Below, piece after piece: positions 44,781-54,250 of a stretch of DNA of 64,000 nt (position 1 is the stretch's first letter; the number at the start of each line of letters is the position of its first letter). This DNA is from Heliomicrobium gestii (GTDB taxonomy: Bacteria > Bacillota > Desulfitobacteriia > Heliobacteriales > Heliobacteriaceae): positions 121,351-185,350 of the forward strand of contig NZ_WXEX01000008.1 of the NCBI RefSeq assembly GCF_009877435.1. Direction: 5' to 3'. The notes beneath the pieces were generated by a model, which saw nothing but the letters and a program-made list of their open reading frames with translations, made no database searches and was not told where the DNA came from. The position numbers were made by a program, and so were the translations under genes.

Positions 44781-44793
44781 GTCCATGTCGGTC

Positions 44794-45987
44794 TTACAGG
44801 CCGGCCAGTTTCTTCAGCGCCTCTACCTTGTCGAGACGCTCCCAGGGGAGATCCAGGTCGATGCGGCCGAAGTGGCCGTAGGCGGCCGTCTGGCGGTAGA
44901 TGGGGCGGCGCAGTTGCAGTTCCTTAATGATGCCGGCGGGACGGAGGTCGAAGACCTCTTTGACCCACTTTTCAATGTTCGCTTCGTCCACCTTGGCGGT
45001 GCCGAAGGTCTCGACCATGACCGACACAGGGCGGGCGACGCCGATGGCGTAGGCCAACTGGATTTCACAGCGGTCAGCCAGGCCGGCGGCGACGACGTTC
45101 TTGGCCACGTGACGGGCGGCATAGGCGGCAGAGCGGTCCACTTTTGTGGGGTCCTTGCCGGAGAAAGCGCCGCCGCCATGACGGGCCATGCCGCCGTAGG
45201 TGTCGACGATGATCTTGCGGCCTGTCAGACCGGCGTCGCCTTGAGGCCCGCCGATGACGAAACGGCCGGTGGGGTTGATGAAGTAGCGGGTCTTGTTGTC
45301 CAGCAGGCCTTGCGGGATGATGGGCATAATGACGCGCTCGATCAGATCGGTTTTGATGGTCTCGAGGGAGACCTCCGGCGAATGTTGGGCCGAGATGACA
45401 ACGGTGTCCACACGAACCGGCTTATCGCCGTCATACTCGACAGTGACCTGGGTCTTGCCGTCGGGACGGAGGTATTCCAGTTCCGCCGTCTTGCGAACCT
45501 CGGAGAGGCGGCGGGACAGCTTATGGGCCAGGGAGATGGTCATGGGCATGTACTCTTCGGTCTCGTTGGTGGCATAGCCGAACATCATGCCTTGGTCGCC
45601 GGCGCCGGTGGCTTCGATTTCGCTTTCGCTCATCTCGCCGTTCCGGGCTTCCAGCGCCTTGTCAACACCCATGGCGATATCGGCTGACTGCTCGTCGATG
45701 GAGGTGAGGACGGCGCAGGTTTCACAGTCAAAACCAAACTTCGCGCGGGTGTAGCCGATCTCGCGGATCGTCTGGCGCACGACTTTGGGAATATCGACAT
45801 AGCACTTGGTGGTGATCTCGCCGGCAACCAGCACCAGGCCAGTCGTCACCGACGTTTCACAGGCCACCCGAGCCATGGGGTCTTGTCCAAGGATCGCGTC
45901 GAGTACGGAGTCCGAAATCTGGTCGGCCACCTTATCGGGATGGCCCTCGGTGACAGATTCCGACGTAAAGAGACGTTTACGGCTCAA
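44794..45987 (-). CDS. metK: S-adenosylmethionine synthetase
   Basis: Makes SAM from methionine and ATP. 397 residues from a TTG start with AAGGAGG 7 bases upstream. Visible motifs: [32 protein letters not shown] and [19 protein letters not shown]. The 110-base leader has no S-box riboswitch that I can recognise. Its position between coaBC and priA is not the Bacillus order, so it is an insertion in the conserved cluster with its own terminator. Confidence 0.97.
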   Translation of the reverse strand: MSRKRLFTSESVTEGHPDKVADQISDSVLDAILGQDPMARVACETSVTTGLVLVAGEITTKCYVDIPKVVRQTIREIGYTRAKFGFDCETCAVLTSIDEQSADIAMGVDKALEARNGEMSESEIEATGAGDQGMMFGYATNETEEYMPMTISLAHKLSRRLSEVRKTAELEYLRPDGKTQVTVEYDGDKPVRVDTVVISAQHSPEVSLETIKTDLIERVIMPIIPQGLLDNKTRYFINPTGRFVIGGPQGDAGLTGRKIIVDTYGGMARHGGGAFSGKDPTKVDRSAAYAARHVAKNVVAAGLADRCEIQLAYAIGVARPVSVMVETFGTAKVDEANIEKWVKEVFDLRPAGIIKELQLRRPIYRQTAAYGHFGRIDLDLPWERLDKVEALKKLAGL

Positions 45988-46099
45988 ATCTGTTTCCTCC
46001 TTCACGGCTTTCGCTGAAAAATGTAGGGGTCTAGGCAAATATGCCCCTCAATGGCTTTCCTTCCTAGATTAACAAGGACGGTGGAGAAAAACAAGGGCA

Positions 46100-47506
46100 T
46101 TAATCACAACTGTTGGCGAAGATTTGAATAACCCGATCAAATATTCGACAAGCCACTTCATCCTTCGTCATCAGGCCCAAGGTCTCCTTGCCGCCTTGAC
46201 GGTCGAAAAGGGTGACGATGTTCGTATCGACGCTAAAACCGGCCCCCGGCGTTGTCACATCGTTGGCGACCATGAGGTCCAGGTTCTTGCGCCGCAGCTT
46301 GTCCAGGGCATGGGCCTCCAGGTCGTTTGTTTCAGCGGCAAAACCGACGAGGACCTGGCCTCGCTTTCGCCGACCCAGCTCCGCCAGGATGTCGGGCGTC
46401 CGGACCAGTTCCAAAAAGAGCCGGTCGGCCTGCTTTTTCATCTTCTGTTCCGCCGGCGCCGCCGGACGGTAGTCGGCCACAGCGGCCGCCTTGACGACCA
46501 CATGGACAGCGTCGAACCGCTCAATGACGGCCTTGTGCATCTCTTCGGCCGACTCGACAGGCACAACCTCAGCGCCCTCCGGCAGGGGCAGTCTCGTCGG
46601 CGTCGTCACCAGGGTCACTTCGGCGCCCCGCCGGATCGCCTCCCGGGCCAGGGCATAGCCCATCTTGCCCGAGGAGCGGTTGGAGATGTAGCGGACAGGG
46701 TCGATGGCCTCACGGGTCCCGCCGGCGGTGATCAGCACACGGCGGCCAGCCAGATCGCGCCGGGACACGACAGTGCCGCCCTTCTCATCAGGCCCTTCAA
46801 GCGTTTCAAGCGCTTCCAGAGAATCCTGTGCTTCTTCAACTTCGAAAAAGGCCGCATCGTTCGTCCCACCGGGTTCGGACGGCGTCGCCCGCCCTGCCAG
46901 CGTCTCCTCGATGGCCCCCAGGATCTGCTCCACCTCGGCGAGCCGACCTTTCCCCGTTACGCCGCAGGCGAGCCGTCCCACGCCCGGTTCGACGATGACA
47001 GCGCCGCGCGCTTCAAGGACGGCCAGGTTTTCCTGCACCGCCGGGTGGTTGAACATGTTCACATTCATGGCCGGAGCGATGATCAGGGGTGAGCGGATGG
47101 CCAAGAGTGTCGTCGATAGAAAATCATCGGCGATGCCGCAGCGCAGCTTGCCGATGATGTTGGCTGTCGCCGGCGCCAACACAAAAAGGTCTGCCGCGTC
47201 GGCGACAGACACATGCGCCACGTTCCACTGCTTCGGCTCATCAAACATCTCTGTGATGACAGGCCGGCCCGAAAGGGTTTGAAAAGTCAACGGTCCCACA
47301 AAACGGGTCGCCGAAGCCGTCAGGATCACCTGTACCTGGGCGCCGGCCTTGACGAGGCGACTCACCAGGTCACAGGCCTTGTAGGCGGCGATGCCGCCGG
47401 AGACGCCGACAACGATCAGCCTGCCCTTCAGGATGTTCTCCTTTGCCAGGTTGGTTTCCCTTGCCGGGATGTTTTCTTGGGAATGCCCTTTTTCCGACTG
47501 TCTCAC
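46100..47506 (-). CDS. coaBC: Bifunctional phosphopantothenoylcysteine decarboxylase/synthetase
   Basis: Two CoA-pathway steps in one protein of 468 residues. The CoaC flavodoxin-like half (about 28-200) has VGVSGGIAAYKA, APAMNVNMF and GRLACG; the CoaB half (about 260-468) has ITAGGTREAIDPVRYISNRSSG and KMKKQ. Between them lies an acidic low-complexity linker (about 208-255). The start is GTG overlapping the rpoZ stop as GTGA; an extra N-terminal stretch of about 25 residues precedes the first strand, so a later start is possible. Confidence 0.95.
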   Translation of the reverse strand: MRQSEKGHSQENIPARETNLAKENILKGRLIVVGVSGGIAAYKACDLVSRLVKAGAQVQVILTASATRFVGPLTFQTLSGRPVITEMFDEPKQWNVAHVSVADAADLFVLAPATANIIGKLRCGIADDFLSTTLLAIRSPLIIAPAMNVNMFNHPAVQENLAVLEARGAVIVEPGVGRLACGVTGKGRLAEVEQILGAIEETLAGRATPSEPGGTNDAAFFEVEEAQDSLEALETLEGPDEKGGTVVSRRDLAGRRVLITAGGTREAIDPVRYISNRSSGKMGYALAREAIRRGAEVTLVTTPTRLPLPEGAEVVPVESAEEMHKAVIERFDAVHVVVKAAAVADYRPAAPAEQKMKKQADRLFLELVRTPDILAELGRRKRGQVLVGFAAETNDLEAHALDKLRRKNLDLMVANDVTTPGAGFSVDTNIVTLFDRQGGKETLGLMTKDEVACRIFDRVIQIFANSCD

Positions 47507-47712
47507 TTGATGCCGCCCTTCGCTTGCCGGTAGGTCACCTTGCCATCGACGATCTCATGCAAGGCAACGCTGACCGGCTTGGCGGACTTGGCCGCACTGA
47601 CGAGAGGGTCCTGATTTTCCACCAGCGCGCGGGCCCGTTTGGCCGCCAGCACCACCAGGGTGTACTTGCTGTCCACTTTTTCCATCAATTTGTCCAGAGA
47701 CGGTTGGTTCAT
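47503..47712 (-). CDS. rpoZ: RNA polymerase omega subunit
   Basis: 69 residues from the ATG at 47712, near the 67 of Bacillus. Sequence MNQPSLDKLMEKVDSKYTLV followed by AAKRARAL is the omega signature. GGGGAGG lies 10 bases upstream; a longer frame by eight codons lacks a site. It assists assembly of the beta' subunit. Order gmk-rpoZ-coaBC is conserved. Confidence 0.95.
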   Translation of the reverse strand: MNQPSLDKLMEKVDSKYTLVVLAAKRARALVENQDPLVSAAKSAKPVSVALHEIVDGKVTYRQAKGGIK

Positions 47713-47753
47713 GGTCTTCACACCTCCCCAAAGCATTGAGAAAGCTGAAGGCG

Positions 47754-48392
47754 TTAGTCCAACTTACGGTAGATCCGCGTTTTCTCGGCTTCCACGATCG
47801 CCCTCAGGCGGGCAAGCGCCTGTTCCACGTCGTCGTTGATCACGCAGTAGTCGTAGTGGTTGATAAACTCCAACTCCTGCGAGGCCAGGCTCAGCCGTTT
47901 TTCGATGACCTCCCGGCTGTCGGTGCCGCGCCCGTAAATCCGGCGCGCCAACTCCTCCAGCGAGGGCGGCGCAATGAAGATCAGCGCCGCTTCGGGGTAG
48001 CGCTCCTTGACCTGCAGCGCCCCCTGAATATCGATCTCCAACAGGACGTCTTTTCCGCTGGTCAGCGATGCCTGCACCGGCCCTAGCGGCGTCCCGTAGT
48101 AGTTGTCATAGACCTGGGCGAATTCGAGAAAACGGTTTTCCTCGATCTGCCGTTCAAAGTCTGGTTTGCTCAGAAAATAATAATGAATGCCCTCCCGTTC
48201 CCCCTCACGGGGCGTACGGGTCGTGGCCGATATGGACAGGGTCAGCTGTGGCAGTTCGCTCAAGAGACGGCGGCTGAGGGTCCCTTTGCCCGCGCCGGAA
48301 GGCCCGGACATGACCAGCAGGACGCCGCGGCCCATACGGGCCAGGCAGGATTGGAGGATCTGAACGCCTTTATTCGGCTCCCTCGTCTCCAT
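47754..48392 (-). CDS. gmk: Guanylate kinase
   Basis: Phosphorylates GMP to GDP. 212 residues: P-loop [17 protein letters not shown] after a short N-terminal extension, then [19 protein letters not shown] and [11 protein letters not shown], which form the GMP site. The start overlaps remA by 23 bases, with AAGGAG 10 bases before the ATG; a shorter start at MGRGVLLV is possible. Confidence 0.95.
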   Translation of the reverse strand: METREPNKGVQILQSCLARMGRGVLLVMSGPSGAGKGTLSRRLLSELPQLTLSISATTRTPREGEREGIHYYFLSKPDFERQIEENRFLEFAQVYDNYYGTPLGPVQASLTSGKDVLLEIDIQGALQVKERYPEAALIFIAPPSLEELARRIYGRGTDSREVIEKRLSLASQELEFINHYDYCVINDDVEQALARLRAIVEAEKTRIYRKLD

Positions 48393-48645
48393 GTTGGACC
48401 GACTCCTTAGCCGACAGGCGGTGCGCCACCGTTTCCGGCTGGACAGCCGACAAGATGACGTGATCGCTGTCAGTGATGATAACGGCCCGGGTGCGCCGCC
48501 CGTAGGTGGCGTCGATCAACATCCCCCGATCCCGGGCTTCCTGAATGATGCGCTTGATCGGCGCCGACTCAGGACTGACGATGGCGACAATCCGGCTGGC
48601 GGAAACGATGTTGCCAAAACCGATATTGATCAGTTTGATATCCAT
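48370..48645 (-). CDS. remA: Extracellular matrix regulator RemA (DUF370)
   Basis: 91 residues, with [20 protein letters not shown] and [18 protein letters not shown] typical of RemA/DUF370. In Bacillus it is a ring-forming DNA-binding activator of biofilm and osmoprotection genes. GTAGGAGG lies 9 bases upstream of the ATG. Conserved before gmk. Targets in this organism are unknown. Confidence 0.93.
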   Translation of the reverse strand: MDIKLINIGFGNIVSASRIVAIVSPESAPIKRIIQEARDRGMLIDATYGRRTRAVIITDSDHVILSAVQPETVAHRLSAKESVQHGDEGAE

Positions 48646-48658
48646 ATCCTGGTTCCTC

Positions 48659-48967
48659 CTACGTCAGTTTCGCCACCAGCGCGTCCCGCTGCCGGCTGCC
48701 GAGCCCCTGCAAGCGCCGTGACTCGTCAATGCCGATGTCGGCCATGATGCGTCGAGCCGTCCGCTTGCCCACCTTCGGCAGCGATTCGAGCAGATAGAGC
48801 ACTTTCATGCCGCGAACGACCTCGTCGTCCATCCGGTTCAAGACGGTGTCGACCGAGACGGCGCCCGCCTTCAACTGGTTGCGCAATTGGGTGCGCTGGC
48901 TGCGCACAGCATGGGCTTTTTTGAGGGCTTCCGATTTTTGTTCCTCCGTGAGCATGGGAACCGCCAT
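48659..48967 (-). CDS. mihF: Integration host factor, actinobacterial type
   Basis: 102 residues of the mIHF family, a nucleoid-associated protein unrelated in fold to HU/IHF. Visible: [19 protein letters not shown] and the helix-two-turn-helix [20 protein letters not shown]. The ATG at 48967 has AGGAGG 7 bases upstream. It lies 13 bases before remA, so two DNA-binding proteins are encoded next to each other. Known in Actinobacteria near gmk, and here in the same place in a Firmicute. Confidence 0.88.
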   Translation of the reverse strand: MAVPMLTEEQKSEALKKAHAVRSQRTQLRNQLKAGAVSVDTVLNRMDDEVVRGMKVLYLLESLPKVGKRTARRIMADIGIDESRRLQGLGSRQRDALVAKLT

Positions 48968-48997
48968 CAATGATCCTCCTAAGGTTGCAGGTACGAC

Positions 48998-49876
48998 TCA
49001 TTCTACGTTTTGCACCTGTTCGCGTATTTTTTCCATTTCGCTCTTCAAATCGACCACATGGCGGGAGATTTCCAGGTCGTTGCTCTTCGATCCGATCGTA
49101 TTGACTTCGCGGTTCATCTCCTGGACGAGAAAGTCGAGCTTCCGTCCCACCGGTTCGGATGAGGCCAGCGCCTTTTGAAACTGTTCCAGGTGGCTGTTGA
49201 GGCGGACGAGTTCCTCGGTGATGTTCGAACGATCGGCAAAAAGGGCCATTTCCATGGCCAGGCGCTGTTCGTCGACAGGTGTCTGCCCGAGCAGTTCCTT
49301 GACGCGCTCTTGCAGACGGGCCAGATAGTCTTCGGCGACAAAGGGGGAACGCTCCTCCACCGCTTTGATCCGGTGGCGCAGCGCCGTCAAACGCAAAAAG
49401 AGATCCTCCGCCAGGGAGTTCCCTTCCTGGATGCGCATGCCCATCAAGCCTTCGAGGGACTGCCTCGCCGCCGCCTCGACGACGCGCGCCACCTCCTCCA
49501 TGTCCTCCTCCGGTTCATCGAGGGCGACCACCTCGGGAAGGCTGTAGAGGGCGCTGACACCGACATCGCAAGGCACTTCGAGCTCCTGCGCCAAGTCTTT
49601 CAACGATTTATAATATCGAAGGGCCAATTGTTTGTCAACCTTTACCTGCCGGGTCGCTTCCCCGTCAGTTTCCAAGTTGACGAACACATCGACCCTTCCC
49701 CGGGAGATGCCCTGAAAAAAGATCTTTTTGATCGCGTCTTCCAGGACCATGTAGGCTTTGGGCAAGCGAACGACCACTTCCGAATAGCGGTGATTCACCG
49801 CTTTCGCTTCAACAGTGACGCGCTTTCCCCCGCCACAGGCTTCACCCCGGCCGTAGCCGGTCATGCTCTTGATCAC
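48998..49876 (-). CDS. yicC: YicC/YloC family endoribonuclease
   Basis: 292 residues, close to the 291 of Bacillus YloC. Starts MIKSMTGYGRGEA (GTG codon with AAAGGAAG 7 bases upstream), includes SEVVVRLPKAYMVLEDAIKK and ends with LDFLVQEMNREVNTIGSKS, the YicC signature. E. coli YicC has been described as an endoribonuclease acting on small RNA. A longer open frame upstream runs through the dapF terminator and was rejected. Confidence 0.94.
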   Translation of the reverse strand: MIKSMTGYGRGEACGGGKRVTVEAKAVNHRYSEVVVRLPKAYMVLEDAIKKIFFQGISRGRVDVFVNLETDGEATRQVKVDKQLALRYYKSLKDLAQELEVPCDVGVSALYSLPEVVALDEPEEDMEEVARVVEAAARQSLEGLMGMRIQEGNSLAEDLFLRLTALRHRIKAVEERSPFVAEDYLARLQERVKELLGQTPVDEQRLAMEMALFADRSNITEELVRLNSHLEQFQKALASSEPVGRKLDFLVQEMNREVNTIGSKSNDLEISRHVVDLKSEMEKIREQVQNVE

Positions 49877-50012
49877 GATGCATCTTCCTTTGCGCGTCGC
49901 ATGGTCGTCGCTGAACCTCTGAGCCGTCAAGCCGCTAAAAACACCGCTGCGCTGCGCCATCATTTTCGCGTGATAACTTCGACCTGGTTCCGGCAATTCC
50001 TTTTTCTGATTG

Positions 50013-50040
50013 AAAAAAAAGGAGCCGGTCGCCCGGCCCC
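50013..50040 (-). terminator. Rho-independent terminator of dapF
   Basis: On the minus strand GGGGCCGG-GCGA-CCGGCTCC is followed by eight T residues; the stem has one G-U pair and a GCGA tetraloop. It lies in the 296-base gap between dapF and yicC, in which I see no other feature. Confidence 0.88.
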
Positions 50041-50172
50041 GCAGGGTTTTTCGGTAATGCAAACATGGCGATGCGGCAATAGCCTTCCCCGGAGGGGCCG
50101 CCGCCGATACTCGGCCGCTACGGGCCGTTGTTCGCTAAGCAGCCGAAACCGATGCCCGCGCATTCCCGATGG

Positions 50173-51018
50173 TTACAGGGGAAAATCGCCGCAAAAGACC
50201 TCAACGGCCGGACCGGTCATGTAGACGCGATTGTTCGCTTCACGCCACTCGATGTGCAGCGGGCCGCCAGCCAGGTGAACCGTCACCTGGCGGTCTGTGC
50301 AGCCATTGAGGACTGAGCCGACGACGGTGGCGCAGGCGCCGGTGCCGCAGGCCAGCGTGGGACCGGCGCCCCGTTCCCAGACGCGCATCTGCACCTCATC
50401 GGGGGCGATGACCTGCACAAATTCGACGTTCGTCTTCTGCGGAAAGGCCGGGTGGATCTCCACCTGGGGACCCAGGGTGGTCACAGGCGCTTCATTGATG
50501 TCATTGACGTAAATGAGGCAGTGGGGGTTGCCCATGGAGACGGCCGTCACCCGGACCGCCTCATCGCCGACAGCCAGTTCCTGATTGACGGCAGGTCCTT
50601 CGGGACCGACCATGGGGATCTGATGGCGCTGCAGGCGCGGCTCGCCCATATCGACACAGACGCCAGTCACAGCGCCCGTCTCGTCGGTGATGATCTCGGG
50701 AACGATGATCCCGGCCAGGGTTTCCACCTCGATGCGGCGCTTGGCGACGATGCCCCGCTCGTAGACAAAACGGGCCAGGCAGCGAATGCCGTTGCCGCAC
50801 ATCTCCGGTTCGGAGCCGTCGGAGTTGAGGATGCGCCAGCGGATGTCGGCCTTGTCCGAAGGGAAGACCAGGATCAACCCGTCGCCGCCGATGCCATAGT
50901 GGCGGTCACACATGCGGACGGCGATCGCTTCCCAGTCCGTGCGGTCCAACAGGGGGGGTTCCATGGCGTTGACAATGATGAAGTCATTGCCGAGGCCGTG
51001 CATTTTTACGAATTCCAT
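50173..51018 (-). CDS. dapF: Diaminopimelate epimerase
   Basis: Converts LL- to meso-diaminopimelate for lysine and peptidoglycan. 281 residues from the ATG at 51018 ([17 protein letters not shown]). The two catalytic Cys are in EMCGNGIRC (Cys74) and [10 protein letters not shown] near residue 220. AAAGGTGG precedes the start. It follows the P-type ATPase by 96 bases and ends at a strong terminator. Confidence 0.97.
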   Translation of the reverse strand: MEFVKMHGLGNDFIIVNAMEPPLLDRTDWEAIAVRMCDRHYGIGGDGLILVFPSDKADIRWRILNSDGSEPEMCGNGIRCLARFVYERGIVAKRRIEVETLAGIIVPEIITDETGAVTGVCVDMGEPRLQRHQIPMVGPEGPAVNQELAVGDEAVRVTAVSMGNPHCLIYVNDINEAPVTTLGPQVEIHPAFPQKTNVEFVQVIAPDEVQMRVWERGAGPTLACGTGACATVVGSVLNGCTDRQVTVHLAGGPLHIEWREANNRVYMTGPAVEVFCGDFPL

Positions 51019-51114
51019 CGACGATGCCACCTTTCCGGGATTCAATCTTTTCCTTATATAGTGCCTCAAAAGAGGAGAGCCTCTGTGACATTGGTTTCCC
51101 CGGGCCCAGCGCGC

Positions 51115-54051
51115 CTATTGGCCGTATAAGGCCCGCCCTCCGCCGCGCTGGCTGAATGGCCGCAGAACAAAGTGGCGAAGACCGGCCAGCAGCAGCCAGC
51201 CGCCGGAGAAGAAGAGGACGACGAGCCAGTGAGTCGGCTCCAGGGGAACGGTTTGAAAGATCCGCTGCAACGGCGGCAGGTACACGACAGCCAACTGCAT
51301 CAGGGCGGAAAGGGTGACGGCCCCGACGAGGCTGGGGTTGGTGAACCAGCCCAATTCAAAGATGGAGTAGCGATCTGACCGGCAGTCAAAAACATAAAAG
51401 AGTTGGAAAAAGGTCAACGTGCAGAAGGCCATCGTCCGGGCCAGGGGCAAGTCGCCCAGGTAGATGCCCCAGGCGAAGACAGCCAAGGTGGCCAGTCCGC
51501 AATAGGTTCCCCAGATCAAAATATTCCGCCCCAGGCCGCCGGCGAGTATCCGCTCCTTCGGGTGGCGCGGCGGCCGGCCCATCACGTCCGGATCAGGCGT
51601 GTCCACGCCCAACGCCATGGCCGGCAACCCGTCGGTAACGAGGTTGACCCAGAGCAGTTGCACCGGCAGCAGCGGCAAGGGAAGCGCCAGGAGGCTGGCC
51701 AGGAACATGACCAGCACCTCGCCAGCGTTGCAAGACAGGAGGTAGCGGATAAACTTGCGGATATTGTCATAGATGGCGCGACCCTGCTCGACAGCGGTGA
51801 CGATGGTGACGAAGTTGTCGTCTGAGAGGACCATGGAGGAGGCCTCTTTCGTCACATCTGTGCCCGCCTTGCCCATGGCGACGCCGATGTCGGCCTCCTT
51901 GACGGCAGGGGCGTCGTTGACGCCGTCGCCGGTCATGGCCACCACATGGCCCCGCGACTTCAAGGCCCGGACGATGCGCAGCTTGTGGGCCGGCGAAACG
52001 CGGGCGTAGACGGCGACGCGGGGCGCCTTTTCCTCCAGTTGCTTGTCGTCCAGCTCATCGAGACAAGCGCCGGTGAGCACCTCGTCAGACCGGTTGCTGA
52101 TGCCCAGTTCCCGGGCGACGGCCAACGCCGTCACCGGATGGTCGCCGGTGATCATGATCGTGCGGATGCCCGCTTGACTGCAGCGCGCCACGGCCTGGCG
52201 GACGCCGGGCCGGGGCGGATCCATCATGCCGGCCAGCCCGAGGAAGGTCAGATCCTCCTCGGCGATCTCCTGCAGCTTTTCCACCGCCATTCCCGCCGGG
52301 AGGGGCCGGCAAGCGAGCGCCAGCACCCGCAGGGCCTCATTGGCCATCCGTTCGTTTTCATCGACGATCCGGCGGCGGCGCTCATCGTCAAGGGGCGCTT
52401 CCGCTCCGTTCCAGCGGACGAAGGCGCAACGGGAAAGAACCGTCTCGGGTGCGCCCTTGACAAGGGCCATCATCTGACCTTTGCCGTCGCGCACGATGAC
52501 GGTCATGCGCTTGCGATCCGAGTCAAAAGGCAGTTCCTCGACACGAACAAATTCAGCTTCGACATCTTGATGGAGAAATCCTCCTTTGGCTGCCAGGACC
52601 AGGAGCGCCCCCTCGGTGGGATCGCCCGTGAGGCGCCAGTCCTTTGCCGGGGCTTCCCCGTCGCTCTTCTTGCGACTTCCCCAGAAGGGGATGTTCTTGC
52701 CTGTGCTGGTGGTCTCGCCGCCGGTGAGCCGGGCGTTGTTGCAGAGCAGGGCGGCGCGAAAGAGATCGTCCAGATCCGACCAGCCTGTCCCGGTCGTGGC
52801 GCTTCCCACCCCGCTTGAAGGCCCCGTGCGGGTCGCGCCGCCGGTGACAGCAGCAGCGCCGGCGATTCGACTTCCCGCGCCTTCGGCGCCAGCCGCCAAA
52901 TCATGTCGCTCGGCAAAAAACTCGCCCACCGGCTCGATCCCCTGCCCGCTCACATCGACGCGTTCACCGGAGACCCAGACTTGGCGAACCGTCATCTGGT
53001 TCTGGGTCAGGGTGCCCGTCTTGTCGGAACAGATGGCGGTGGCGCAGCCCAGCGTCTCCACTGCCGGCAGCTTGCGGACGATGGCGCGGCTGCGGATCAT
53101 CCGCTGCACCCCGATGGCGAGGACGATGGTGACGATGGCCGGCAGCCCCTCAGGGATCGCCGCCACCGCCAGGCTGACGCCGGTGAGGACCATGCGATAG
53201 ACCGGTTCGCCCTGATAAAGACCGATGAAGACGACGACAAGGCAGATGGCCAGGCAGAGGACGACGAGGATCTTGCCCAGTTCATCGAGGCGGCGCTGCA
53301 AGGGCGTCATGTCGTCGCCGACAGACTCGATCAGGTGGGCGATGCGGCCCATCTCCGTCTGCATCCCTGTAGCCACGACGAGACCGCGCCCGCGGCCGCG
53401 GGTGACGCTGGTTCCTGAAAAAGCCATGTTGTCCATGTCGCCGATGCCCACGCCGGCCGTTTCGATCGGCTCGGGCTGTTTACAGACAGGAAGGGACTCG
53501 CCGGTGAGGGGCGACTCGTCGATCTCCAGGTCATGAACCTCCAGAAGGCGCATGTCGGCCGGCACCCGGTCGCCGGCCTCCAACAGCACCACATCGCCGG
53601 GAACCAGTGTATGGGCCGCCAGGCGCTGCTCGCGGCCATCGCGGAGCACCGTCGCCTCCGGCGCCGTCAGTTTTTTCAAGGCCTCCAAGGACTGTTCGGC
53701 CCTGTACTCCTGGACAAAACCGAGAACAGCGTTCATCACCACAATGAGCAGGATGGTGACCGCATCGGCCATCTCGCCCAAAAAGGCGGAAATGGCTGTC
53801 GCCGCCAACAGCACCAGGATCATGAAGTCAGTGAACTGCGCCAGGAGACGCCGCCACAAGGGCACGGCTTCGGCCTCCCGGAGGGCGTTTGGCCCCATGC
53901 GCGCCAACCGCGCCTCGGCCTCGCGGCCATTCAGCCCTTGCGGGCCCGCGATCAGCGTCCGGCACAACTCCTCATAGGTGAGCTGGTGCCAGGGCTTGTC
54001 CGGGGCGGCGACCGTCTCCGGCCCCGAACGACCATGGCCTTTTCGTTTCAT
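51115..54051 (-). CDS. Calcium-transporting-type P-ATPase
   Basis: P2A-type cation ATPase of 978 residues. Visible: an N-terminal cation-ATPase domain, helices M1-M2 (about 75-115), the actuator motif TGES (183-186), PEGLPA in M4 (300-305), the phosphorylation site DKTGTLT with Asp343, [21 protein letters not shown] and six C-terminal helices. The PEGLP site and layout fit calcium (SERCA/PMR1-like) pumps, though manganese is possible. A Gly/Ala/Thr-rich insertion of about 40 residues (385-425) interrupts the nucleotide domain. GGGGGAACGCAG precedes the ATG. Confidence 0.92.
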   Translation of the reverse strand: MKRKGHGRSGPETVAAPDKPWHQLTYEELCRTLIAGPQGLNGREAEARLARMGPNALREAEAVPLWRRLLAQFTDFMILVLLAATAISAFLGEMADAVTILLIVVMNAVLGFVQEYRAEQSLEALKKLTAPEATVLRDGREQRLAAHTLVPGDVVLLEAGDRVPADMRLLEVHDLEIDESPLTGESLPVCKQPEPIETAGVGIGDMDNMAFSGTSVTRGRGRGLVVATGMQTEMGRIAHLIESVGDDMTPLQRRLDELGKILVVLCLAICLVVVFIGLYQGEPVYRMVLTGVSLAVAAIPEGLPAIVTIVLAIGVQRMIRSRAIVRKLPAVETLGCATAICSDKTGTLTQNQMTVRQVWVSGERVDVSGQGIEPVGEFFAERHDLAAGAEGAGSRIAGAAAVTGGATRTGPSSGVGSATTGTGWSDLDDLFRAALLCNNARLTGGETTSTGKNIPFWGSRKKSDGEAPAKDWRLTGDPTEGALLVLAAKGGFLHQDVEAEFVRVEELPFDSDRKRMTVIVRDGKGQMMALVKGAPETVLSRCAFVRWNGAEAPLDDERRRRIVDENERMANEALRVLALACRPLPAGMAVEKLQEIAEEDLTFLGLAGMMDPPRPGVRQAVARCSQAGIRTIMITGDHPVTALAVARELGISNRSDEVLTGACLDELDDKQLEEKAPRVAVYARVSPAHKLRIVRALKSRGHVVAMTGDGVNDAPAVKEADIGVAMGKAGTDVTKEASSMVLSDDNFVTIVTAVEQGRAIYDNIRKFIRYLLSCNAGEVLVMFLASLLALPLPLLPVQLLWVNLVTDGLPAMALGVDTPDPDVMGRPPRHPKERILAGGLGRNILIWGTYCGLATLAVFAWGIYLGDLPLARTMAFCTLTFFQLFYVFDCRSDRYSIFELGWFTNPSLVGAVTLSALMQLAVVYLPPLQRIFQTVPLEPTHWLVVLFFSGGWLLLAGLRHFVLRPFSQRGGGRALYGQ

Positions 54052-54188
54052 CTGCGTTCCCCCGTTTCCTTTTGATTGGCATGCGCCACCGGCATGCGGG
54101 ATTTCGCGGGCCGCCCCCGGAAATGGACGGGCTCCCCCCTTGTCCTATTTCTATGATTGGAAAGGACTGTCAATGCCACCCCTTCCAA

Positions 54189-54218
54189 TTGCCGCCAACA
54201 GGGCGGCCATGCTATGAT
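54189..54218 (+). promoter_or_regulatory. Probable promoter of rqcH
   Basis: TTGCCG (54189-54194), 18 bases, TATGAT (54213-54218), about 33 bases before the rqcH start codon. Confidence 0.6.
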
Positions 54219-54250
54219 GAGGGGCGAACGTGATAAGGAGGGCATATGCC

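Noticed and set aside
45988..46099. Possible SAM riboswitch in front of metK
   Set aside because: The leader is only about 110 bases and lacks the conserved S-box core elements and a terminator. A normal ribosome binding site and TTG start explain it.
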